DNA of 64,000 nt, from positions 62,001 to 126,000 of the forward strand of contig JAEEWT010000003.1 of the NCBI GenBank assembly GCA_016287755.1. Direction: 5' to 3'. Within the stretch, counting starts at the first letter, position 1. Every line of letters starts with the position of its first letter. Source of the stretch: Prevotella sp. GTDB lineage: Bacteria > Bacteroidota > Bacteroidia > Bacteroidales > Bacteroidaceae. Of this stretch, positions 1-7,236 are shown in pieces. The notes beneath the pieces were generated by a model. It searched no databases. It was not told the origin of the DNA and was given only the letters and a program-made list of their open reading frames with translations. Both the position numbers and the translations under genes were made by a program.

Positions 1-2496
1 ACCCTGTGAATAACGAGGCAGCATATCGTTCACGGCCTTAACCTCATTCTTCAACGGGTTGAAGTTAGCAACGATGCTGTACTTGAAGTCGCCGATATTG
101 TCGCGCCAGCCGAGGTCGATATCGAAACCGGTATTCAGGATCTCACCAGAGTTAACGGTTGCAGAGCTGAAACCAAGCTCAGGCAGCGGAGAGATATTTA
201 CGAGCAAGTCCTTAGTAACCTTACGATACCAGTCAACGTCCAAAGACAGACGGTTGTTCAGGAAGCGTGCGTTCAAACCAAGGTCAATCTGCTCAGAGGT
301 TTCCCAAGTAAGGTTGGGGTTAGCCATACCTGAAGGCTGTGCACCTTCAACAGCAGCATCACCTGTAGCACCCTCACCTGTGAAGTAGTAGTAACCACCA
401 AGGGTAATTGTCGGGTTGTACTTGTAACCACTCAGGATGTTCACGTTACCGTTGCGACCCCAAGAAGCGCGGAGCTTCAAGAAGGAAACAGCGTCGGTGC
501 TAACGGCGTTCTTGAAGAACGGCTCGTTGCTGATGGTCCAAGCTGCAGAGAATGAGGGGAAGTAACCCCAGCGGTTATCCTTGCTCAGCTTTGAAGAGTC
601 GAAAGCATCAGCACGGAAGTTAGCCTGGAGGTAGTAGCGGTCAGCGTATGAATAAGACAGACGGCCGAAGTAAGAGAGCTCAGTAGCATCACCCGGAGTG
701 TTACCAGCCTTGAGGTGAGCAATACCGTTGTCGTTCAAACAGTCGATGTAACGGAAGTTAGGAGCATGGTCACCCTTCAGAATGAAGTTTGTATCTGAAG
801 AAGAAGCATTGGTGTTGTCCCAATGGTTCTTGGTGAATGACATACCAGCCATGGCGCCAACATTGTGCAGACCGAACTGCTTGTTGAAGTTGGCGAAGTT
901 CTCCCACTGATAGTAGATACCTGCATTGGTGTTTGCAGAGATAGAATAGGTCTCAGCCTTAGCCATAGAAGACAGGAAGTAAGGCTCGCTGTAGTTATGA
1001 CCGTTGCTCTGAGTGATGCGATAGCCAAGACGAGAAGTAATGGTCAGGAAGTCGAACGGCATCAGGTTAGCGGCCAAAGATCCACGAACGTTCACACCTT
1101 CGTTTGTTCCCATAGCGCGGTCGCGCTGTGCGAGTGGGTTACCTGTTGCTTCCTCAATATACTTAGAAGTACCGTACCAAACGGGGTGTTCTGCTGTGTA
1201 TTCTGCAGGCAGTGGAACGAATCCGTGATTTGCAGAATTCCAAGCATCTGCTACGTTCTGACCGAAGTCTGCCTCATTGTAGATGTAAGCAGGAGTCAGC
1301 GGGTCGATAGAAACCACAGCGTTCAGGAATGAACCGTAACCATTACCCAGTGACTTTCTCTTCCACTTCTCGATAGAGGTGTTGCTTGAAACGCTCAACC
1401 ACTTGTAGAACTTGTAATCAGCATTGAGCTGACCAGTGAAGCGCTTGTAAGTATCCTTGCTGCCCTTTACGATACCATCGTTGTCGAAGATACCGATACC
1501 AGCCAACATGTGACCCTTTTCGTTACCACCCTCAACGGTGATGTTGTGCTGGAGGCTCCAGCTGTTTCCGAATACCTCGTCGTACCAGTTGGTATCGAAT
1601 CTCGGAGAACCAGTTTCTGAAGTAAGACCTTTGCCTTCTGCATCCCATCCGTAGTAACCATTGTTAACAAGCTCAGTTTCGGTCATGTCACCCAGGTACT
1701 TGTGATACTCGATGTAATCCTTAGCACCGAAGAGTTCAGACTTCTTACCGAGGCTCTGGCTAGCGGCCTTGAAGGTATAAGAAACTCTTGCCTGGCCCTT
1801 AGAACCGTTCTTGGTGGTGATCAATACAACACCATTACCAGCCTGAGCACCATAGATAGCTGCAGAAGCACCGTCCTTCAACACCTCGATAGACTCGATG
1901 AGTGAGGGATCCAGATACTGGATGTTGTCAACCTTCAGACCATCAACGATGAGCAGAGGACCAGTGTTACCACTGTTAGAAGAATAACCACGAACGCGGA
2001 TCTCAGCGCCACCACCAGGTGAACCGCTGTTGATGATCTGCACACCTGATACCTTACCCTGGAGAGCAGCACCTGCATCCGGAGTACTCAGGTTCTTGAT
2101 GTCGTCACCCTTTACAGATGCAACGGCACCAGAGAGGTCACTCTTCTTCTGTACACCGTAACCGATCACAACCACGTCGTTCAACGTTGTGTTGTCTTCC
2201 TGCAGTGCGATGGTGATGTTGCTTCTACCACCAACGTTTACAGTCTGGGTTACGTAGCCCACATAAGAAACTGCTAACTGAGCGTTGGAAGCTGCATTAA
2301 CCGAGAACTTACCATCCATATCGGTGATAGCACCCGTGTTTGTTCCAACTACTTTCACTGTTGCACCGATAATCGGTTCACCAGCTTCATCATTTACTAT
2401 TCCCTTAACTACGCCCTGAGCCCATGCTCCCATTGGAAGCAAACAGAGCAAGAATAGTAATACTAACGGCTTTTGTAACGATTTAAAGTTCATCAT
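1..2496 (-). CDS. SusC/RagA-family TonB-dependent outer membrane receptor (3' part outside window)
   Basis: An open frame runs from an ATG at 2496 (second ATG at 2493) to the window edge, giving 832 codons of a family usually near 1000. It starts with a signal peptide ending A-W-A-Q at about residue 26. A carboxypeptidase-regulatory-like domain follows (motifs DEAGEPIIGATV, TDMDGKFSV), then the TonB box and plug with the family signatures VVVIGYG, LQGKVSGVQI, IRVRG and LLIVDG. The rest is beta-barrel. These receptors import oligosaccharides or other large ligands with a SusD lipoprotein, whose gene would lie beyond the left edge. No clear SD sequence precedes the start, as is usual in Bacteroidetes. 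The substrate cannot be told from this part. Family assignment is secure. Confidence 0.95.
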   Translation of the reverse strand, partial: MMNFKSLQKPLVLLFLLCLLPMGAWAQGVVKGIVNDEAGEPIIGATVKVVGTNTGAITDMDGKFSVNAASNAQLAVSYVGYVTQTVNVGGRSNITIALQEDNTTLNDVVVIGYGVQKKSDLSGAVASVKGDDIKNLSTPDAGAALQGKVSGVQIINSGSPGGGAEIRVRGYSSNSGNTGPLLIVDGLKVDNIQYLDPSLIESIEVLKDGASAAIYGAQAGNGVVLITTKNGSKGQARVSYTFKAASQSLGKKSELFGAKDYIEYHKYLGDMTETELVNNGYYGWDAEGKGLTSETGSPRFDTNWYDEVFGNSWSLQHNITVEGGNEKGHMLAGIGIFDNDGIVKGSKDTYKRFTGQLNADYKFYKWLSVSSNTSIEKWKRKSLGNGYGSFLNAVVSIDPLTPAYIYNEADFGQNVADAWNSANHGFVPLPAEYTAEHPVWYGTSKYIEEATGNPLAQRDRAMGTNEGVNVRGSLAANLMPFDFLTITSRLGYRITQSNGHNYSEPYFLSSMAKAETYSISANTNAGIYYQWENFANFNKQFGLHNVGAMAGMSFTKNHWDNTNASSSDTNFILKGDHAPNFRYIDCLNDNGIAHLKAGNTPGDATELSYFGRLSYSYADRYYLQANFRADAFDSSKLSKDNRWGYFPSFSAAWTISNEPFFKNAVSTDAVSFLKLRASWGRNGNVNILSGYKYNPTITLGGYYYFTGEGATGDAAVEGAQPSGMANPNLTWETSEQIDLGLNARFLNNRLSLDVDWYRKVTKDLLVNISPLPELGFSSATVNSGEILNTGFDIDLGWRDNIGDFKYSIVANFNPLKNEVKAVNDMLPRYSQG

Positions 2497-2695
2497 GTGA
2501 AATTTAAAGATTAATTAGTATTATTATTATTTGCTAAGTGTTCATGATTCGTCTGCAAAATTACATCATTAATTATTAATGAGTGTTTCAGTTTGTAACG
2601 AAAACTTTATCAAATATTTCATTTATGATACAAATGTAGAAATATGCGCATAATTCTGTATCAAAAATGCCACCATACCTTCGATTTCATCGTGA

Positions 2696-3379
2696 TTATA
2701 GATAAAGAATACTTTCGTTTCCCATGTTGAAAAGTAGGTCGAGAATGCTCAAATTGGGTTGAAATCCCCACTTCTTTTGATACACCTGATAATAGGTTTG
2801 AGGGGTGAATGTCTCATCAGGGATGGGGTTTTTGGGGCGGATGACGTCTCTGAAATTGAGAATTGAAAATTGAGAATTGAAAATTGGAGAATCAAAACTA
2901 TTCTCCTTCCTCCTTCCTCCTTCCTCCTTCCTCGAAGGAATATAATTCTCGGTGAACTGGATATTAGGGTGGATATCTAGCAGTTCGCACATCTTATGGG
3001 TGATGGCCATGTTGAAATCAAAGAGGTTCTCCCAGCGATCCTCAAAGAACGGCTTCAGGTCGTCCACATAGTAATCAAAGAAAGGACTGTCGCCATAGGC
3101 GCTCATCAAGGCGTTCCAGTGCAGATGCCGCCAGTTGCCATGGTTACTGATGCGTATATCGGTAATCAGTCGTGAGCAGCCCTCCCCTTTCTCCTGCGTA
3201 TGCTCCACCGGAATACTCAGCGTCTGCAGTCCGTTGGTGGTGGCAATCACGCATCGGTTGCGGTAGGTCTGCTTGACGAAGCTCTCACACCTTTCTATAT
3301 ATATAGTATCGAACCTGTTCAGTTTCTGATACCACTGAACAGGTCCGAAATAGGTTGTTGATAATAAAGCTGTAACCAT
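2696..3379 (-). CDS. WbqC-family protein
   Basis: A 227-residue protein of the WbqC family, whose members often lie in envelope or O-antigen loci; the reaction is not established. Family traits are the N-terminal STTYFGPVQWYQKL, the NRC..ATTNG segment and the RDVIRPK motif. The frame stays open 20 codons upstream to 3439, but those codons are read from a GGAGGAAGG hairpin arm, so the ATG at 3379 (MVTALLS) is chosen. Residues about 149-177 (RKEEGGRRKE...FSILNF) are encoded by a repeat element lying in frame inside the gene just before RDVIRPK, probably in a loop. The gene is downstream of lepB and dapB on the same strand and probably transcribed with them. Confidence 0.85.
   Translation of the reverse strand: MVTALLSTTYFGPVQWYQKLNRFDTIYIERCESFVKQTYRNRCVIATTNGLQTLSIPVEHTQEKGEGCSRLITDIRISNHGNWRHLHWNALMSAYGDSPFFDYYVDDLKPFFEDRWENLFDFNMAITHKMCELLDIHPNIQFTENYIPSRKEEGGRRKENSFDSPIFNSQFSILNFRDVIRPKNPIPDETFTPQTYYQVYQKKWGFQPNLSILDLLFNMGNESILYL
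2852..2938 (+). repeat. 7-nt word repeat element inside wbqC
   Basis: Heptads of the form AATTGAR (2854-2888), a short core ending CTATTCTCC, then CCTTCCT heptads (2908-2936). The core end matches that of the hairpin elements at 3391-3508 and 36171-36288. The insert is in frame and adds about 29 residues to WbqC. Confidence 0.75.
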
Positions 3380-3390
3380 CTTTATTTTTT

Positions 3391-3508
3391 CGAGGAGGGA
3401 GGAAGGAGGAGGGAGGAAGGAGAAATGTTTCAAGAACAAGTGACTTTGTATATGACTACAGTATCTCAGTGCTATTCTCCTTCCTCCCTCCTCCTTCGTC
3501 CTTCCTCG
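3391..3508 (+). repeat. Hairpin element A: facing heptad arms around a conserved core
   Basis: The left arm (3391-3421) and right arm (3478-3508) are inverted repeats matching at 29 of 31 positions, built of GGAGGAAGG-like words. The core (3422-3477) starts GAAATGTTTCAAG and ends CAGTGCTATTC, and is plainly homologous to the core at 36203-36256. It lies between lepB and wbqC. Confidence 0.85.
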
Positions 3509-3512
3509 GAAT

Positions 3513-4961
3513 TTACTTTATCTTATCCACCCACTTAAACAGTCGGTTCCATCGAACGCCACTGAACCCACCGCGATCGGGATCGCTGCTCCACCACACA
3601 AAGATAGGCTTGCCCACGATATGGTCCTCGGGCACGAATCCCCAATAACGCGAGTCGGCTGAGTTATGACGGTTATCACCCATCATCCAGTAGTAGTCGA
3701 GCTTAAACGTGTATTCATCCGTTTCCTTACCGTTGATGAAGATCTTACCGTTCTCCACCTTCAGCTCATTACCCTCGTAAGCACGGATGGGGCGCTCATA
3801 TACAGCAATGTTCTTCATGTTCAGCTTGATGCTCTTGCCCTTAGCAGGAATCCATACCGGACCGTAGTTATCTCGTGTCCAGCCTGTATTTCCATTCCTG
3901 GGATATACCTCGCCGGCAGGTGCATCGGTATTCAGTCGGATGCTCTCCACGATATCCGTCCTGCTTTCCAAGCCCTTCTTGGCAGCGGCCGTCAGCGGCA
4001 TGGTGCCAAGCTGGTTCAAATCGCGCAGCTGTTCGGTGCTGATACCGTATTCCTGCATCACCTCTTCGGGAATCGACTGCTTCAGCTTCACATAATAAGA
4101 ATACTGCACATTATCCGGTTCCTTATTGGCCTTTCCGTCGAGATATACGATATGATCCTTGATCTGAAGTGTTTGTCCGGGCAGACCCACGCAGCGCTTT
4201 ACATAGTTCTCGCGGCGGTCGGTAGGACGAGTGGAGATGGTTCCCATCTTCAAGCCCTGACCGTTTTCGCGCAGATAAGCACTACCCATGGCGTACACCT
4301 TCTGATACAGGTCGTATATCAACGTATCCGACATGGCTGAGAAATCCGGATTACCATATTTCTCGGTATAGAGCATCTGTCCGTAGTCGTAGGCCAAGCG
4401 GTAATACTCGGTCTGATAAGGCTGTTCCGTACAGATGGTATCACCGGCGGGATAGTTGAACACCACGATATCGTTCAGCTTCACGTTACCCAAGCCCTTT
4501 ATTCTTCTGTATTCCCAATGGGGCCATTCGATATAGCTCTTGCACTCAATCACCGGCAGCGTATGCTGGGTAAGAGGCATGGTAAGCGGAGTCTGCGGGA
4601 TGCGCGGACCATATGACACCTTTGATACGAAGAGGTAATCGCCCGTGAGCAATGATTTCTCCAATGAAGAAGAAGGGATTACGTAGTTCTGGAAGAAGAA
4701 CTGATTGATGAAATACACGGCCACGAGGGCGAACACCAATGCATCCACCCACGACATGACGAACTTCACCGGTCCTTCACTCTCTTTCCACCACTGCCAC
4801 TTGATCTTCTTGGTGATATAGATATCAAAGATGAACGGCACGGCCAGCAGTCCCCACCAGCTCTTCACCCAGTAGAGGAACAGCAAGAACAACACCAATA
4901 CGACAATGAACTTGGCCCATTGCACCTTCGGATTCAGCTTCTTCTTTGTCTTGTCAATCAT
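3513..4961 (-). CDS. lepB: Signal peptidase I
   Basis: A 482-residue inner-membrane serine protease that removes signal peptides from secreted proteins. Two or three membrane segments occupy residues 17-47 and 70-90. The nucleophile motif is VIPSSSLEKSL with Ser99 in the catalytic position. The Lys general base lies in NYVKRCVGLPGQ, and the late conserved box is MMGDNRHNSADSRYWG. It is much longer than E. coli LepB because of extra sequence between the Ser and Lys boxes, as in other Bacteroidales. It lies between dapB and wbqC on the minus strand, with repeat tracts in both gaps. Identification is secure. Confidence 0.96.
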   Translation of the reverse strand: MIDKTKKKLNPKVQWAKFIVVLVLFLLFLYWVKSWWGLLAVPFIFDIYITKKIKWQWWKESEGPVKFVMSWVDALVFALVAVYFINQFFFQNYVIPSSSLEKSLLTGDYLFVSKVSYGPRIPQTPLTMPLTQHTLPVIECKSYIEWPHWEYRRIKGLGNVKLNDIVVFNYPAGDTICTEQPYQTEYYRLAYDYGQMLYTEKYGNPDFSAMSDTLIYDLYQKVYAMGSAYLRENGQGLKMGTISTRPTDRRENYVKRCVGLPGQTLQIKDHIVYLDGKANKEPDNVQYSYYVKLKQSIPEEVMQEYGISTEQLRDLNQLGTMPLTAAAKKGLESRTDIVESIRLNTDAPAGEVYPRNGNTGWTRDNYGPVWIPAKGKSIKLNMKNIAVYERPIRAYEGNELKVENGKIFINGKETDEYTFKLDYYWMMGDNRHNSADSRYWGFVPEDHIVGKPIFVWWSSDPDRGGFSGVRWNRLFKWVDKIK

Positions 4962-4977
4962 TGTTTATTTATTTTTA

Positions 4978-5065
4978 GAGGAGAGAAGTGAGAAGCAAGA
5001 AGCAAGAGATTAGCATTATTCGCTTGTACTATTCTCATTCCATATTCCTCACTCCACAATCCACA
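4978..5065 (+). repeat. Hairpin-type heptad repeat element E
   Basis: GAAGCAA heptads on the left (4985-5010), a short core ending TGTACTATTCTCATT, then heptads of the ACTCCAC type on the right (5035-5063). Left and right words differ, so pairing is weak, but the core end matches the other elements. It occupies the dapB-lepB gap. Confidence 0.65.
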
Positions 5066-5071
5066 AATTAT

Positions 5072-5827
5072 TTAGAACGGAAACATATCTGATATGGTAA
5101 GCAGTCCCTGATGGTTCTGCGTATATTCAGCTGCCAGCACCGCGCCTAAGGCGAAACCACGGCGTGAATGCGCATCATGAGTGATGGTAATCAAATCCTC
5201 CTCGCTGTTATAGCTGATGGAATGAATGCCCGGCACCTCTCCTTCGCGAATGCTGGTGATGGGAAGCTGGTTGGCCTCTACTTTACCGCAACTGCTTACA
5301 GAACCATCAGGATTTACCACCTTATCCACACACCAATCGTTCTTGCGGTCAAGATTCTCGATGATCTGCTCAGCCAGTGTGATGGCTGTTCCACTGGGAT
5401 GATCCAGCTTGTGTACATGGTGCACCTCTTCCATCTTCACATCATACTGTGGGAACTGGTTCATGATCTTAGCCAGATAGCGGTTCACGGCCGAGAAGAT
5501 GGCCACGCCCACCGAGAAGTTAGAGGCCCAGAACAGCGTATTACCCTCTTCCGTACACATCCGCTTCACGTCATCACCATGTTCCTTCATCCAACCGGTA
5601 GAACCCGATACCACCTTCACACCCTTGGCAAAAGCCTTCAGGTAGTTGCCATATGCAGCCTGCGGAGCGGTAAACTCAATGGCCACATCAGCTGAAGCGA
5701 AGGCCTCGCTCTCAAAGTCCTCCTGGTTGTCGATATCAATGATACTCACAATTTCATGGCCACGGCTTTTGGCGATCTCCTCGATCATCTTTCCCATCTT
5801 TCCGTAGCCGATTAATGCTATTTTCAT
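5072..5827 (-). CDS. dapB: 4-hydroxy-tetrahydrodipicolinate reductase
   Basis: 251 residues. It reduces hydroxy-tetrahydrodipicolinate in lysine and diaminopimelate synthesis. It shows the N-terminal nucleotide-binding motif IGYGKMGKMI, the SGSTGW segment, EVHHVHKLDHPSGTA (catalytic His/Lys region) and a C-terminal SRRGFALGA. The frame is open to 5890, but a complete promoter at 5851-5880 falls inside that extension, so the ATG at 5827 (MKIALIG), preceded by AAAAAGGA, is the start. First gene of dapB-lepB-wbqC. Confidence 0.96.
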   Translation of the reverse strand: MKIALIGYGKMGKMIEEIAKSRGHEIVSIIDIDNQEDFESEAFASADVAIEFTAPQAAYGNYLKAFAKGVKVVSGSTGWMKEHGDDVKRMCTEEGNTLFWASNFSVGVAIFSAVNRYLAKIMNQFPQYDVKMEEVHHVHKLDHPSGTAITLAEQIIENLDRKNDWCVDKVVNPDGSVSSCGKVEANQLPITSIREGEVPGIHSISYNSEEDLITITHDAHSRRGFALGAVLAAEYTQNHQGLLTISDMFPF

Positions 5828-5850
5828 TTCCTTTTTCTGATTATGTTTTG

Positions 5851-5880
5851 CAAAAGTAGTGTAATTCAAGCACATGACAA
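5851..5880 (-). promoter_or_regulatory. Bacteroidetes-type promoter for dapB
   Basis: Read on the minus strand: TTG (5880-5878), 19 nt, TACTTTTG (5858-5851), a full match to the -33/-7 consensus. The transcript would start near 5844, giving a leader of about 17 nt. Confidence 0.8.
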
Positions 5881-5907
5881 AATAATACATTGTTTTTTAA
5901 CAATTTT

Positions 5908-6176
5908 AGAGGGAGGAAGGAAGATCAAGGAGGAAGGAGGAGGGACGAAGGAGGAGGGACGAAGGAGGAAGGAGGTATGCTTCGGATTCGGTGGCGCGGT
6001 GGCGCGGTGGCACGGTGGCGCGAGATATGCTTTAAGTACAAGTGGTTTGATCATGTATACTGTATATGAATACTATATCCCTGAGGTATTCTCGTACCCC
6101 CGCGCCTCCGCGCCCCCGTACCCCCGAAACTAAAAAGTATTCTCCTTCCTCCCTCCTCCTTCGTCCTTCCTCCTCC
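5908..6176 (+). repeat. Nested hairpin element B (two word types)
   Basis: The outer arms are GGAGGAAGG-type words (5908-5976) facing CCTTCCTCC words (6138-6176). Inside them is a second pair: GTGGCGCG octads (5990-6024) facing CGCCCCCG/CGCGCCTC words (6091-6127). The innermost core (6025-6090) starts ATATGCTTTAAGTACAAGTG and ends GAGGTATTCT, related to the cores at 3422-3477 and 36203-36256. No gene is supported here. Confidence 0.8.
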
Positions 6177-6196
6177 CCAACCCCGCGGGGTTGGGG
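6175..6196. repeat. 22-nt perfect GC palindrome
   Basis: CCCCAACCCC-GC-GGGGTTGGGG is its own reverse complement. It abuts the right arm of element B and lies about 60 bp upstream of a strong promoter. Function unknown; it could be a repeat seed or a binding site. Confidence 0.7.
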
Positions 6197-6258
6197 TATA
6201 AAATGTAGCAAAAAAGGTTGGATTTTGTAGAACTGCCTAAAAATAAGTCTTTTAGCTA

Positions 6259-6288
6259 TTGCGGGAACAAAAAAATGATATATATTTG
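6259..6288 (+). promoter_or_regulatory. Promoter of candidate RNA at 6295-6488
   Basis: TTG (6259-6261), 19 nt, TATATTTG (6281-6288). No open reading frame follows before a terminator-like hairpin at 6453-6488. Confidence 0.75.
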
Positions 6289-6294
6289 CATAGA

Positions 6295-6488
6295 AAAGAT
6301 AAAAAGATAATAACAGCATACTCCCGTGAGGGAAGAAGAGATAATAGTTAACCAAGTTTAGTTGGGATATTTGTTAGTAATTACAAATGTGTGTTATGCA
6401 AATATTTGGTTAATGAACAACTATTCAAGTGTAAATAATGGTATATGACTATAAGGGATTTGTCGTGAGACAGGTCCTTTATTTTTTG
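6295..6488 (+). ncRNA. Candidate structured RNA of about 195 nt (6S-like size)
   Basis: This stretch is bounded by a consensus promoter and a T-tailed hairpin and has no credible ORF. Visible folds: TCCC-GTGA-GGGA (6326-6337), then a long arm in which AATAGTT and AACCAA (6342-6354 region) pair with TTGGTT and AACTATT (6409-6427 region) across a bulge, with an inner ATTTGT/ACAAAT hairpin, and the terminator with a second GTGA loop. Length and the long bulged stem recall 6S RNA, but I cannot confirm that family. It may be another sRNA. Confidence 0.45.
6453..6488 (+). terminator. Rho-independent terminator
   Basis: A 12-bp stem (6453-6464 with 6469-6480, including G-T pairs and one mismatch), a GTGA loop, then ATTTTTTG. 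It ends the candidate RNA starting near 6295. Confidence 0.65.
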
Positions 6489-6653
6489 TTTGTTGTAGCC
6501 TCCACGCATTTCTCCGTTGTTATTGCCAGGCACAAAGAAGCAAAAGGGGATTTTGTGAGGATTTGTAATATTGCAGAATAAAAAATGCTCCGCTAATACG
6601 TCTAATGAACTGATGGCCAGCAGATTGTTGGCGGAGAAATTTGAGTGGCCTTG

Positions 6654-6741
6654 TTAGACCCACTTATCAGCCTAGTTACACCTACTTATCAGCCTGGTTA
6701 GACCCACTTATCAGCCTGGTTGAAGAGCGTTATAAGCCTTG
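6654..6741 (+). repeat. 22-nt tandem array (4 units)
   Basis: Four consecutive 22-nt units start at 6654, 6676, 6698 and 6720. Units 1-3 share CACTTATCAGCCTGGTTAG-type sequence; unit 4 is degenerate. There are no spacers, so it is not CRISPR. The rest of 6489-6869 shows nothing I can name. Confidence 0.8.
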
Positions 6742-6869
6742 TAGGAATTAGGTTTGTTATCGCTTAGATGGGGATAAAAGAATCCTCCGCCACGAATCTT
6801 CTGGTAATCATGTGATTACACTAAAATGGCGGAGGATTATGTAATTACTTATGATTTTATCGTAATTGT

Positions 6870-6899
6870 TTGGTGATTCGATGAAAAACCTTATTTTTG
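6870..6899 (+). promoter_or_regulatory. Promoter of candidate small RNA
   Basis: TTG (6870-6872), 19 nt, TATTTTTG (6892-6899). It points into a segment of about 90 nt that ends at the hairpin 6971-6994. Confidence 0.6.
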
Positions 6900-6904
6900 C
6901 GCCA

Positions 6905-6994
6905 GAAAGTCGCTTGAAAAAGTGTATGGTTTCCATAAAAAGTCGCTTGAAAAAGTGTATAAAACAGTGAAGGGGGCATGTAGCCCCCTTTTGT
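6905..6994 (+). ncRNA. Candidate 90-nt small RNA with duplicated 20-mer
   Basis: It lies between a full promoter and a GC hairpin with T-tail. It contains two copies of AGTCGCTTGAAAAAGTGTAT (about 6907 and 6940) separated by a short spacer. A 14-codon frame starting at the ATG near 6927 (MVSIKSRL...) could be translated, so a micropeptide is the alternative. It faces the 3' end of the small acidic protein gene at 7023-7217. Confidence 0.4.
6971..6994. terminator. Terminator hairpin (probably bidirectional)
   Basis: Stem AGGGGGC/GCCCCCT (6971-6977 with 6983-6989), loop ATGTA, followed by TTTTGTCTG on the plus strand. On the minus strand it lies about 30 nt past the stop of the 7023-7217 gene and could end the LRR cassette transcript. 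Confidence 0.7.
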
Positions 6995-7022
6995 CTGTCT
7001 CTCAAATTTTCATATTGCCTTT

Positions 7023-7217
7023 TTATTCTTCGTCGCCCCAAAGGTTGTTGGTATCTTCACCCCATGTATCGCCAAACACTTCTTCGTCGAAGATCAAGTT
7101 GTTTTCCTTGGCACCGATTTCTTCAGGAGTGATATGTCCTGTAGAGTCTGTGTTCAGCAAACTCTCAGTATTTGTAATATACTGCTCAACAACCGGTTTT
7201 ACATATAACTTTTTCAT
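7023..7217 (-). CDS. Small acidic protein of LRR cassette 1
   Basis: 64 residues, start MKKLYVKPVVEQY at 7217. The frame is open 15 codons further up, but those overlap the end of the LRR gene. The protein is strongly acidic and ends TNNLWGDEE, with KENNL in the middle. It resembles the 78-residue protein at 11024-11260: both have MKKxYVxPVxExY at the start, AKENNL, and a WGD end. It lies 19 nt after the LRR gene at 7237. No signal peptide or membrane segment is visible. Such short MKKxYxxP proteins seem common in Bacteroidales, but I know of no function. A secreted partner, assembly factor or peptide precursor are all possible. Confidence 0.75.
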   Translation of the reverse strand: MKKLYVKPVVEQYITNTESLLNTDSTGHITPEEIGAKENNLIFDEEVFGDTWGEDTNNLWGDEE

Positions 7218-7236
7218 TCCTGCTATCCTCTCCTTC

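Noticed and set aside
3666..4340. 224-codon plus-strand frame opposite lepB
   Set aside because: Antisense of a clear signal peptidase gene; no start signal or domain.
5843..6355. Open frames on both strands across element B
   Set aside because: Translations are low-complexity readings of GGAGGAAGG and GGTGGCGCG words.
6654..6741. Possible CRISPR array
   Set aside because: Units are contiguous 22-mers without spacers, and no cas genes are present.
6808..7041. 77-codon minus-strand frame
   Set aside because: Spans a terminator hairpin and duplicated 20-mers; the translation repeats FFKRL from the duplication and is not protein-like.
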